In this document: one piece after another, positions 1-9,929 of the stretch
Layout: each line of letters starts with the position of its first letter
Position numbering within the stretch: position 1 is the stretch's first letter
Source: Sipunculus nudus
Lineage: Eukaryota; Annelida; Sipuncula; Golfingiida; Sipunculidae
Assembly: GCA_026874595.1 (NCBI GenBank)
Contig: CM049308.1
Coordinates: 50,268,124-50,332,123 of the forward strand
Length of the DNA stretch: 64,000 nt
Reading direction: 5' to 3'
Made by a program: the position numbers and the translations under genes
The notes under the pieces: generated by a model
Told to the model about the DNA's origin: nothing
What the model saw: only the letters and a program-made list of their open reading frames with translations
The model's database searches: none

Positions 1-66
1 ATTCCTAAATCATATTTTTTAATCATATATAACAGCTGAGCGCCGTGACCCATAGGTCCCTTGTTT
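1..66 (+). repeat. 3' end of interspersed repeat family A
   Basis: The stretch ending CAGCTGAGCGCCGTGACCC...GGTCCCTTGTTT recurs with small changes at about 9450-9487, 13440-13474, 16393-16424, 21599-21632, 37950-37983, 38372-38407 and 48360-48393. It is the right-hand end of a repeat family whose left end is a hairpin (see 7315-9487). Here it lies in a CCT4 intron and its left part is outside the window. Confidence 0.75.
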
Positions 67-377
67 ATGATTATGGAAGTCCCCAGTCGCAAGCTTCTTT
101 TAATTATGTCACTTGAAATTACTAGAGTGCAAATATTAGAGATTAATCTTTCTCCTCTGTCAATATAAACACATGTCAACATACAGAGGTTGTACCAGCA
201 AGACCAGGTTAACATAATACCACTGTTGCTACATTAATGCTACATAAAGAACATTTGCTCTGTGCATCAGTAGTTTTATGCGAGTGGCTATTATTGCCTG
301 CTTAATATACCAGAGACACCTGCTGTCCCTGTGTAAGGTATTGGGTATAGGAGGTTGACAGATGTTGTTCTTTGTAG
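67..377 (+). other. CCT4: CCT4 intron, 3' part
   Basis: Intron sequence before the first visible CCT4 exon. It ends in GTTGTTCTTTGTAG, a pyrimidine-rich 3' splice site. Nothing else was recognised in it. Confidence 0.7.
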
Positions 378-513
378 GGGTACAGTAGAGGATACAGAGC
401 TTGTGGAGGGACTCCTGCTGGACCAGAAGGCTGCTGGTATACAGGGACCGAAGAAAATAGAGAAAGCCAAGATCGGTCTCATCCAGTTCTGTATCTCTCC
501 ACCAAAGACTGAT
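378..513 (+). CDS. CCT4: CCT4 exon a (first visible)
   Basis: The acceptor is TTGTAG|GG and the donor GAT|GTATGT. The exon enters with the last base of a Gly codon and leaves in phase 0. It encodes [20 protein letters not shown] and then the conserved [12 protein letters not shown] block of the apical domain. Confidence 0.93.
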
Positions 514-3500
514 GTATGTCATTCTGCTGTTATGCAGATAATTTAAAAGATATTGCTTAAAATTTCAGCATTAATTTACACCAGGATTAGCCAATAGAAT
601 AACTGTATGAATTGCAGAGATATTTATTATTCACTTATTATATGTATTATGATAAAAAAACTGGAGGGCACTTTAATGGTCATTACTGCTTGATACTTAT
701 CCTTTCTATCTATTTCTTAGTGAGGTAATTGTAAGATGGACCAGTGTTATAATTTCATCAGCTCAGTATTCCAGTGTGATGTGTTGCAAAATATTATGGT
801 TAGAGACATGCATTGCTTCACATAATATTATAAATGTATGGAATAAGAAAAGTTTGTCATGCTGTTTGACCATTGTCATATATCATGGTTAATCTGTTGA
901 TCTTTCAAATCCAGTGGAAGCACTTAAACCTAATCTTTGCTGTGGTGGAGATGTTCAAGTTGGGAGATGTTGGTGATAGGTTGTACAGTGTCTTGATATT
1001 AATTTTCCCACTTCAGATGGAGAACCAAGTAATAGTGTCAGATTATGCCCAGATGGACCGTGTACTGCGTGAGGAGAGACAGTATATCCTTAACATTGTT
1101 AAGCAAGTCAAGAAAGCAGGCTGCAACGTACTACTAATACAAAAATCTATTCTCAGGTAGGCATGTGTCACATCATCATTCCATATTAAAGAGTTGTAGT
1201 GGAATTTAGAGTATGAATCTTGTGTTGTATTCATAATAAAGACATAGTGTTATAGTCCAAACTACAGAAGTAATGTGTGATCATTTCATGGTGTAGTACA
1301 CCATGGCTGATAAGCCCTGTTTCATGGGACTTGGTTACCTTGTTGTTGTACAGCATGGCTGATAAGCCATGTTTCTTGGGACTAGGTTACCAGTTAGTAT
1401 CTTATGTATTGATAATCAGTGGCTCTTGGAACAAATGTTTCTAACTTTTTGATAATTATTGGGTCATATGACTCGGGGGGGGGGGGGGGGGGGGAGTACT
1501 TGTAAAACATTGTTTGAAGTCCCATTTTTAAACAACAGAGTCATTTCATGATTGAAAACCGACGGTCATGCTTGTTTTTCTGTTTGCTGGTAATTCTTTA
1601 TATTTTTATAATATACTTTTATATTTGTTACAGAGATGCTGTTAATGATCTTGCCCTTCACTTTCTGGATAAAATGAAAATCATGGCAGTTAAAGACATA
1701 GAAAGGGAAGACATAGAACATATTTGTAAGGTAATGATTTTGTCTGTGAATCGTTTCAGAATAAATACTCAGTTAAGTTTTATTTTTGCAAATATATAAA
1801 GGAAGTTTTCAGAAGAATCACATATCAAATAAGTATAGATATGCCTTCTGTAATTATATGTATTAACGCTTAACTGACCAAATGATGTTGTTAAGAAAAC
1901 AAAACTTTGTTTGCATTATCTGTATAACATCAAGAGAAGCATCACTGAAGAGCAGTCTCCTTATTGCATTAATTAATGCAAGTCCTTGATGATTACAGGC
2001 ATTAGGTTGTAAACCCATTGCAAGCCTGGATCATTTTACTCCTGAAATGTTGGGGACGGCTGACCTGGTGGAGGAGATCCAGACTGGGACCAGCAAGGTT
2101 ATCAAGGTGAGATCAGTCTGCTCCAGTGTATGTTTGGTTAAACAGGATCTTTGAAAGTGTTCATAGCATAGATGTTAGGGAAAAGAAAGATGTGCAGCAG
2201 GACAGGGTTGTTATCAAGGTAAGATCAGTCTGCTCCACTGTATGTTTGGTTAATCAGGATCTTTGAAAGTGTCCATAGCATGGATGTTAGGGAAAAGAAA
2301 GATGTGCGGCAGGACAGGGTTGTTATCAAGGTAAGATCAGTCTGCTCCACTGTATGTTTGGTTAATCAGGATCTTTGAAAGTGTCCATAGCATAGATGTT
2401 AGGGAAAAGAAAGATGTGCTGCAGGACAGGGTTGTTATCAAGGTAAGATCAGTCTGCTCCACTGTATGTTTGGTTAATCAGGATCTTTGAAAGTGTCCAT
2501 AGCATAGATGTTAGGGAAAAGAAAGATGTGCGGCAGGACAGGGTTGTTATCAAGGTAAGATCAGTGTGCTCCACTGTATGTTTAGTTAATCAGGATCTTT
2601 GAAAGTGTCCATAGCATAGATGTTTGGGAAAAGAAAGATGTGCGGCAGGACAGGGTTGTTATCAAGGTAAGATCAGTCTGCTCCACTGTATGTTTGGTTA
2701 ATCAGGATCTTTGAAAGTGTCCATAGCATAGATGTTAGGGAAAAGAAAGATGTGACGCAGGACAGGGTTGTTATCAAGGTAAGATCAGTCTGCTCCACTG
2801 TATGTTTGGTTACTCAGGATCTTTGAAAGTATCCATAGCATGGATGTTAGGGAAAAGAAAGATGAGCAGCAGGACAGGGTTGTTATCAAGGTAAGATCAG
2901 TCTGCTCCATTGTATGTTTGGTTAATCAGGATCTTTGAAAGTGTCCATAGCAAAGATGTTAGGGAAAAGAAAGATGTGCAGCAGGACAGGGTTGTTATCA
3001 AGGTAAGATCAGTCTGCTCCACTGTATGTTTGGTTAATCAGGATCTTTGAAAGTGTCCATAGCATAGATGTAAGGGAAAAGAAAGATGTGCGGCAGGACA
3101 GGGTTGTTATCAAGGTAAGATCAGTCTGTTCCACTGTATGTTTGGTTACTCAGGATCTTTGAAAGTGTTCAAAGCATAGATGTTAGGGAAAAGAAAGATG
3201 TGCGGCAGGACAGGGTTGTTATCAAGGTAAGATCAGTCTGCTCCACTGTATGTTTGGTTAATCAGGATCTTTGAAAGTATTCATAGCATGGATGTTAGGG
3301 AAAAGATGCGGCAGGACAGGGTTGTTATCAAGGTAAGATCAGTCTGCTCCACTGTATGTTTGGTTAATGAGGATCTTTGAAAGTGTCCATAGCATGGATG
3401 TTAGGGAAAAGAAAGATATGCAGCAGGACAGGGTTGTTATCAAGGTAAGATCAGTCTGCTCCACTGTATGTTTGGTTAATGAGGATCTTTGAAAGTGTCC

Positions 3501-6500
3501 ATAGCATGGATGTTAGGGAAAAGAAAGATGTGCAGCAGGACAGGGTTGTTATCAAGGTAAGATCAGTCTGCTCCACTGTATGTTTGGTTAATCAGGATCT
3601 TTGAAAGTGTTCATAGCATAGATGTTAGGGAAAAGAAAGATGTGCAGCAGGACAGGGTTGTTATCAAGGTAAGATCAGTCTGCTCCACTGCATGTTTGGT
3701 TAATCAGGATCTTTGAAAGTGTCCATAGCATGGATGTTTGGGAAAAGAAAGATGTGCGGCAGGACAGGGTTGTTATCAAGGTAAGATCAGTCTGCTCCAC
3801 TGCATGTTTGGTTAATCAGGATCTTTGAAAGTGTTCATAGCATGGATGTTAGGGAAAAGAAAGATGTGCGGCAGGACAGGGTTGTTGCCGAGTATTTAGA
3901 TTTCTAGGATTTAAGAATTTGTGAAAGAGATATTTGATATGTATTAGTGATGAGTTGATGATTAATTATAATAGAAAAACATTCTGATGATTAATCTTGT
4001 CTTAATCAGTTTAAGAATTTTGCATTTAATTAAGGCCTTGTGATTAGGAAATGTGTGCTTTCATATAATTCATTCCATCAAACTTAAAAAAATTCTGTGT
4101 TCACTGATAATCTCATACCTTAGTTCACTATATACACATGTAGACTATAGAAATATTATATATATCAGCCAACATCTCAGTTGAGATTATATACCAGATA
4201 TATATGGTCAGAATTTTCATTCTCCTAAACAACTGATTATTACCAACATTAGTATGTTTTATCAGTTGAAAAAAAAATTAAAACAAACAAAAATCCAATA
4301 ATTGGTATTTTGCACAGATCACCCTTACACACTTACAATTAACATAATTGGTATTTTGCACAGATCACCCTTACACACTGACAATTAAAATTTTAATTTT
4401 GTATCACCTTTTTTATTTACATAAGGTACAACATTTTACATGTAAGATTAATTTGATATGTTAGTTCCTGGTTAATTTGTGAACCTACCTGTGTGAATCT
4501 TTAAATATGTTATTGTTTGTAATATGAGAACCTGAACTATTTTGCTTTAAACTTGACAGGTGACTGGTATTGCCAATCAAGGTCGCACAGTGTCTGTGCT
4601 GGTGCGAGGTTCTAACAAGCTGGTTCTGGAGGAAGCTGACCGCTCTATACATGATGCCCTGTGTGTCATCAGGTGTCTGGTCAAGAAAAGGTAGGAGTCC
4701 AACACCAGTAGGACCATCAGTATATATAAACTACAACAGACCAGAAGTCAAAAGTAATAAAAAGAACTGCAGGTGCTGACACTGAAACTCATTTTCCAGA
4801 AACCAAGCAAGTTTTGGTAGTAGTGTTACAGATACTGTTTGGCATCTCTTAGTTATGACCATTACATTAGTAACAAATCTCATTTCCTCACTCAAACCAG
4901 ATGTGGGACTTGGGATCTGCTAAGTTAGTCTCCCTATATTGGCTTAACTTGAACATTGTACTGTTTGACCTTTCTTGTAAATTATTTATCCACCCAGTTA
5001 TACATGATGTTAGCTGTCCATGTGTGCTGTTACTGCTGATCCAGATGCATTCAAATAGTGATTTTTCAATGGAATGAAAAATTTTTTTTTTGCTTAGGAT
5101 AAAAATGATATTGTCATATTTTCCAAGAGATAATCCCACAAAGCATATAACATGTTTTCTACTGTCAGGGTGCTTGTCACTTGGGGATGGGATGATAAAG
5201 TTTCTGTGAATGAGAATGGGTTCCATGGTCCTACCATTAATGTGTACCCGACTGATTTACAGGGCTTTGATAGCAGGAGGTGGGGCTCCAGAGATCCAGC
5301 TCTCACTAGCACTAACTGAATATGCCAACACACTGACCGGTATGGAACAGTACTGCTTCCGTGCCTTTGCTGAAGCTATGGAGATCATCCCTTTCACGCT
5401 CGCTGAAAATGCTGGTCTGAACCCCATTGCCACGGTGACAGAGCTGAGGAACAGACACGCACAAGGAGAGACCACTGCTGGTATCAATGTCAGAAAGGTA
5501 AATGGCTTATACACTCAGGTCCAAAAACAGTCTTAACTGTAATGTAATTTGGATGCAAAATATTGAGTTGTGAGAGAATGTGTATCATTCAGGTTCAATT
5601 GTTTTGGCACATGTGTGGCCAGAGGATGATCTGGGCTTGCAAACTTAGTTTACACATTATCTGTCTGCTACTTGACCCATCTGTGGCTGTATATGTATGA
5701 TACTTACCTAGAAGGCCATTACCACCTCTGTGGTAAATGTTAGGTACATTCTTCTCAAGCTTACATAGTCAACTCCACCTCATAGTCTCTCCAACCCTCT
5801 GTCCGTAGATTTTAGTTCATGGTGCAGTAGGTTCAGAGTTCATTGAGAGGGATTGATTTGTTGGCTTATCTAAATCTCCTGGCTTCTTTTCAGTGTGCCA
5901 TCACAAACATCTTAGAAGAGAATGTGGTTCAACCTTTGTTGGTTTCCACTAGTGCTGTCCACCTGTCTGCTGAAACTGTCAGGAGTATACTGAAGATTGA
6001 TGACATTGTAAGTATACAAACAAAACTTACTGAAATCGTTCTGCATTATATATTCAGAATAAATGCACATAAATGACTGCTTAATAATATAAATAAAAAG
6101 TATATAAGTAAATAAAAAAGTATTGTTTACATAATCATTTCTCATTTGAGTTGCTATCTTTGTATTCATCATTTGTACTTTGCTATAATTCCTGGTAGGA
6201 TAAACATGTTTGCTATAATTCCTGGTAGGATAAACATGTTTGTTTGTTGTCATTTTTGAAGTGAAAAACTGCATTTTGTAGCACTTATTCCAGAGAAGAC
6301 CCATATCTTTAAGTAGTAATATATCTTTTTAGACCATTTTTTGATAATAGGACCATACCTTATTTTGAAACAATTTCTTTAGGAGGCCAGTAACTTTTCC
6401 AGCTATAGTTCTATCATCATACTAGGACAAGGCCTCCTTATGTCACTATTTTCATGTTAACATTATACGTTTAGAAAATAAAAGCAGCATTGGCTTAGAA

Positions 6501-6581
6501 GAATGTGTGCATGCCAGTGATTCTTCTGTGGATCATACAATTTGTGTATTTGTGTTTCAGGTGAACTGTATGAGGTCCTGA
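378..6581 (+). CDS. CCT4: CCT4, T-complex protein 1 subunit delta (3' eight coding exons)
   Basis: CCT4 is one of eight paralogous subunits of the cytosolic group II chaperonin TRiC/CCT, which folds actin, tubulin and WD40 proteins in an ATP-driven double ring. Coding exons are 378-513, 1017-1156, 1634-1730, 1999-2106, 4560-4690, 5263-5497, 5894-6007 and 6561-6581; all have AG/GT borders and their phases join without a break, giving about 326 residues and a stop. The visible part runs from the apical domain ([12 protein letters not shown]; then [29 protein letters not shown]) through the second intermediate segment to the C-terminal equatorial domain ([63 protein letters not shown]). GGGAPE and the NAGLN block belong to the nucleotide-binding equatorial fold. 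About 210-220 N-terminal residues are missing because they lie left of the window. The extreme C-terminus (VNCMRS) differs from the NTR-type tail I know from vertebrate CCT4. Assignment to delta rather than another CCT subunit rests on whole-sequence resemblance. Confidence 0.95.
514..1016 (+). other. CCT4: CCT4 intron
   Basis: AT-rich intron of 503 bp ending in CCCACTTCAG. No RNA gene or repeat was recognised; boxes for a C/D snoRNA were looked for and not found. Confidence 0.7.
1017..1156 (+). CDS. CCT4: CCT4 exon b
   Basis: Encodes [20 protein letters not shown] and on to [12 protein letters not shown]. It starts in phase 0 after CACTTCAG and ends in a split Arg codon (AG|A) before GTAGGC. 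The ATG at its start is internal, not an initiator. Confidence 0.95.
1157..1633 (+). other. CCT4: CCT4 intron with a tandem duplication and a G20 tract
   Basis: Contains two diverged copies of a ~50-bp segment at about 1293-1392 built around CATGGCTGATAAGCCATG-like palindromes, and a run of 20 G at 1475-1494. The 3' splice site is TTTGTTACAG. Confidence 0.7.
1634..1730 (+). CDS. CCT4: CCT4 exon c
   Basis: Completes the split Arg codon and encodes [19 protein letters not shown] then [12 protein letters not shown], a very conserved block of CCT4. The donor is AAG|GTAATG in phase 0. Confidence 0.95.
1999..2106 (+). CDS. CCT4: CCT4 exon d
   Basis: The acceptor is GATTACAG and the exon encodes 36 residues starting [17 protein letters not shown] and ending GTSKVIK. 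The authentic donor is AAG|GTGAGA at 2107. The last bases of this exon (GTTATCAAG) and the donor have been copied into the adjacent tandem array (2107-3886). Confidence 0.93.
2107..3886 (+). repeat. 112-bp minisatellite that amplified a 5' splice site (about 16 units)
   Basis: Near-identical units repeat with a period of 112 bp; one unit is 106 bp because 6 bp are deleted. GTTATCAAG|GTAAGA recurs with the GT at 2219, 2331, 2443, 2555, 2667, 2779, 2891, 3003, 3115, 3227, 3333, 3445, 3557, 3669 and 3781; the last unit breaks down at about 3886 (GTTGTTGCCGAG). The first unit starts at the true donor of CCT4 exon d (2107), so the array seems to have grown from the exon end plus intron start. Units differ by only a few substitutions, which implies recent expansion or homogenisation. 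Confidence 0.95.
3887..4559 (+). other. CCT4: CCT4 intron, 3' part, with a 46-bp direct duplication
   Basis: AT-rich DNA after the minisatellite. A ~46-bp segment containing ATTGGTATTTTGCACAGATC is duplicated head to tail at about 4299-4389. The intron ends ACTTGACAG. Confidence 0.7.
4560..4690 (+). CDS. CCT4: CCT4 exon e
   Basis: Encodes [20 protein letters not shown] then [17 protein letters not shown]. It starts in phase 0 and ends in a split Arg codon (AG|G) at [26 protein letters not shown] is the intermediate-to-equatorial junction common to CCT subunits. Confidence 0.95.
4691..5262 (+). other. CCT4: CCT4 intron
   Basis: A 572-bp intron ending GACTGATTTACAG. No repeat, RNA gene or extra exon was recognised. 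Confidence 0.7.
5263..5497 (+). CDS. CCT4: CCT4 exon f
   Basis: The longest visible CCT4 exon. It encodes [17 protein letters not shown], the helix with [38 protein letters not shown] and [13 protein letters not shown], i.e. most of the C-terminal equatorial domain with the ATP-site GGGAPE turn. The donor is AAG|GTAAAT. Confidence 0.96.
5498..5893 (+). other. CCT4: CCT4 intron
   Basis: A 396-bp intron ending CTTCTTTTCAG. Nothing recognised inside. Confidence 0.65.
5894..6007 (+). CDS. CCT4: CCT4 exon g
   Basis: Encodes 38 residues: [20 protein letters not shown] through [23 protein letters not shown] is the conserved C-terminal strand of CCT subunits. The donor is ATT|GTAAGT in phase 0. Confidence 0.95.
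6008..6560 (+). other. CCT4: CCT4 last intron, with a 30-bp direct duplication
   Basis: Carries a perfect 30-bp head-to-tail duplication at 6179-6238 (unit TGCTATAATTCCTGGTAGGA plus 10 bp). The 3' splice site is TTTGTGTTTCAG. Confidence 0.75.
6561..6581 (+). CDS. CCT4: CCT4 terminal coding exon
   Basis: After TGTGTTTCAG the frame reads VNCMRS and TGA at 6579-6581. This joins the previous exon as KIDDIVNCMRS, right where CCT4 proteins normally end, so a short last coding segment fits. The tail itself is not conserved in a way I recognise. Confidence 0.85.
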   Translation: MNCMRS

Positions 6582-7314
6582 GTAAATCAAGCAGGTTCTT
6601 GTGTACACTGTTGCTGTATTGGACCTAGGTTACGTGAAACAAGGCAAAGAATGGTCATCATACATGAGGCAACTTGTGGAAACTCTGCCCTGTTGAATCA
6701 AGCCTAATAAATTAGTTGGAGATCTTCCAGCTGCTTAAATCAGTCTTGGGATCTGTACATGTTGGAAAGGCTTTGAATTTAAGTTTGGCTTGAAACTATC
6801 TCACACATTTAATAACCATGTGTACCAGTAAATAGCTGGAGTATTACATGTATACACCTTTTGTTCAAAGGTAAAATTATTGGACTGAATTCCTTTTTAC
6901 CAATTTTTTTTTTTTTTTTCACTCAAATAAATTTGTAAAATACATGACATGCACACAGGAAAAAGTGTACTTGTTGGGTAACCCTTCCAACACATATTAC
7001 TGTATTACTGTATTAACCCTTCCAATACATATTAAGTGAATTAACTATTGACCATTTTGCCTTCCAGTAGACAGTGATACAGAGTGTTTTGTGATGTTTT
7101 TGTTTCCTGAATGTTACATGTGCTAACACACTATCAGGTGTGGACATAATTTAAAAAAAAATATTTGTATCACGAGCTCAGAATAAAACCACCAGTAGAT
7201 GGATTCAGTGTTTCTTGTTGCAGTGAATAGTTATAGATCAACGGTTGCCAAAGTGAGACAAGTTTTTAACATTTTTTAAAGGAATTTCTTTACTTGCATT
7301 TTCATTTTAGTTTT
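6582..7314 (+). other. CCT4: CCT4 3' UTR and flank with candidate poly(A) signals
   Basis: AATAAA hexamers are at 6706-6711, 6926-6931 and 7182-7187. The last is followed by a GTGTTTCTTGTTGCAGTG-type T/GT-rich stretch and is a good candidate for the distal cleavage site. Family A repeat starts just after, at 7315, so the transcript probably ends before it. Confidence 0.55.
7182..7187 (+). terminator. poly(A) signal candidate, CCT4
   Basis: AATAAA with a GT/T-rich region about 20-35 bp downstream. Two upstream AATAAA copies (6706, 6926) are alternatives; which one is used cannot be told from the sequence. Confidence 0.4.
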
Positions 7315-9487
7315 TAGCTCAGCTGACTATAAGTCATCTGAGCTATAGTCGTGGTCCATTGTCCGCTGTCTGTCTGTCCATCCGTCCCTCTGTCGTCCGT
7401 CCAAGGATGTGGCACATTTTGAAACCGTAAGACCTAGGAATCCAAAATTCGGCATAATGTTAGATGTCCCCAAGATCTCCTGCCAAACCTAAAACTGGGT
7501 CTTTGCAACTTTGTTCCTTTGAGAAATTCAGGAACACCTCAATTTTTTATTAAAAACCTATTTTAACACTTCAGGACTGCCTAATATCAAAACCACTTAT
7601 CTGTTTTTCCTCATATTTACCATATATATTCCTCTATATAGTTCCTATGTACATGCCAGAAATTATGTCTGTATTATATAATTTAAAAAAGTTATGGGCC
7701 CAAACATAATGCATTTTGTAAAAAATTGGGAAAGATATTTGATCACTTAACACAAAACATATTAAAGCTATGGACTTTTTTTACAGTAATATAACTTTAA
7801 TTAATCAAAATTAAATTGTATGACCAAAATTAGATCAAAATCTTTTAAATTTTTTAAAATAATAACAAAAATGAAAAATTTGTACCTTTAATTTTGCCCA
7901 ACTTTGACTGTGGCACGTTTTTTTCCTGTAAGTACTGTGGATTTAATTTTCACAGCACGTTTTTGTCAGCATTTTGTCTGTTAACACCAAAAATTTTAAA
8001 CCAGTTGATCAAAAACTGTAGATTTTATTCAAGTTTTCAAGCACCATGTAACATATTGTTTACATCAAGCCAGTGTTATGCAGTTTGCAAGAGCTCAGCT
8101 CCCCAGTTTCAACTCTCAGTTCCTAAAATTTGGCATACAATTAGATGTCTCCAAAATCCCCTACCATGCCAAGAATTTGGTCACTAGGACTTAATACCTT
8201 CGAGATAATAATGAAAAACTTCGTTTTTCCATTACAAACCCATTGTTACACTTCAAGACTGCCTAATATCAAAACTACTGATCTGACTTTAATCATATAT
8301 AATATACACCTTTTTCTATACATTTTCTATGCACATGCCAGAAATGATGTCAGTATTGTGTAATTGTTTTAAGTTATAGGCCCAAACATAATGCACCTTG
8401 TAAAAAATCAAGAAATATATTTACTCCCTTAACAAGGGGATTGCTGAAGCTAGAGATTTTTTGTCAGGGATGTAACATTATTTAATCAAGATTCAATTGA
8501 ATACCCAAAATTAGTTCAGAATTTTTCAAATTTTATAAGTTATTAGTATAAATATAAAATTAGTACCTTAAATTTTGCCCAACTTTGACCATAGCACGTT
8601 TGTTTCCTGTGAGCACTGTTGATATAATTTTCATATCTTGCACACATAAGGATTTCAGCTTTTTAGTTTAGAAAGCTGAAAGAAATTGGCCAAAAATTGT
8701 AGCTTTTATTAATGTTTTTATGAGACCATGTCAGACCTTGACTCTCTCCAGCCCCTCTTGAGTCACCTGTATGTTGACCTTGTTGAACTTTCAGCAAATC
8801 ATGCATGCTTGAGGTGAGACATACACTGGGGCAGCCTGGCAGTTTATGGCCAGCCACAGTTGATCCAGGTGTCCAACCCAACTCATCTAGTAGTTTTAAC
8901 CAACAGCATAACAATAAACAATAAATTAATAAATTTTTATTGGTTTTTAATAACAAATTAAAGAAAAATAGAAAAAGAATTTGTTAGTTTATAATAACAG
9001 GAAATTAACTTACAGTTACTGATGATATAGGAATCTTGTATCGATGGATAGAATGTCATGTATTCCAAATAACACCATGCAGTCACCTATGTTATTTTTC
9101 AGTTTAATTTTAATGATAAAAAGGTAAATCATATTATTCATTACTAATCATTAAGGATCATATGATTTTTAATAAAAATTATATTTGGGACAATATTTGT
9201 AATTTTTTTTAATAAATAGTTAAACTCTTATATGTTCTGCTTATAAGTTATATGGCCAAGTCAAAATCTGTGTGACAGTAGTACTCCATTTGTTAATAAA
9301 ATAAATGAAATCAATCCTCTTCCCTGTCTCCAAAGGTACTATCAAAATCATACATAAGCTAAACAACAACAACTCATAATACAGCTTATATTTATTACCC
9401 CACAAAACTAGCATGTGCCTCATTTCTAAATCATATTTGTTTATCTTATATAACAGCTTAGCGCCTTGACCCATAGGTCCCTTGTTT
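7315..9487 (+). repeat. interspersed repeat family A, near full copy
   Basis: Begins with an imperfect hairpin (AGCTCAGCTGACT / AGTCATCTGAGCT, 3-nt loop, 7316-7344) and ends CAGCTTAGCGCC...GGTCCCTTGTTTT. Both ends contain the same GCTCAGCTG motif in opposite orientation. Internal landmarks that recur in other copies are GGCATAATGTTAGATGTCCC, GGGCCCAAACATAATGCA, CCAACTTTGACCATGGCACG-like and TTTAATTTTCACAGCA. No coding capacity is visible, so it is non-autonomous or an old copy; the transposon class is unknown to me. Two partial internal blocks (from ~7470 and ~8115) resemble each other. Confidence 0.7.
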
Positions 9488-9929
9488 TGTGTATTGCATA
9501 AGGGGATGCAAATCTGATATTTTCCAAATGTTTAAATCAAGATCAAATTTTGATGATTAATAACAAGATACTTAAATCTTAGGCATGGACCTTTTTTTGG
9601 GAGGAAAGGAATTTTTACCTTTTTATTAACCCAAAATTAGGTCACAGTGACTTCTTTCTTTTGAGAAATTAAAAAACCTCCATGTTTCATAAAAAAAAAC
9701 TTGTTACACTTCAAGACTGCCCACTGAGAAACTGCTGGTGTTGTTTCATTTAAATTTAGTAAATATGGTCCTATGCACTTGCCAGAAGTTAGGTCAATAC
9801 TGGTTTAGATGGTACAGAAGTTATGGACCCAAACATAATATACCTTGTCAGTTGTCATCACATCAGGAAACATATTTACCTTCATTACGTGTTAATGGTT
9901 GAAGCTTGAGTCTTTTTTTTTTTTTTTTA

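Noticed and set aside
2107-3886. Regular array that could be mistaken for a CRISPR locus
   Set aside because: Units are contiguous 112-bp tandem copies without variable spacers, in a eukaryotic intron.
2107-3886. Each 112-bp unit as a mini exon-intron (AATCAG acceptor, 73-bp exon, GTAAGA donor)
   Set aside because: The AATCAG acceptor lacks a pyrimidine tract, the pseudo-intron would be only ~39 bp and the pseudo-exon would contain stops; only the donors look competent.
7894-8363. ORFs inside family A (also 10041, 43992 and 44210 region)
   Set aside because: They recur with the non-coding repeat, with frame-breaking differences between copies, so they are not conserved as proteins.
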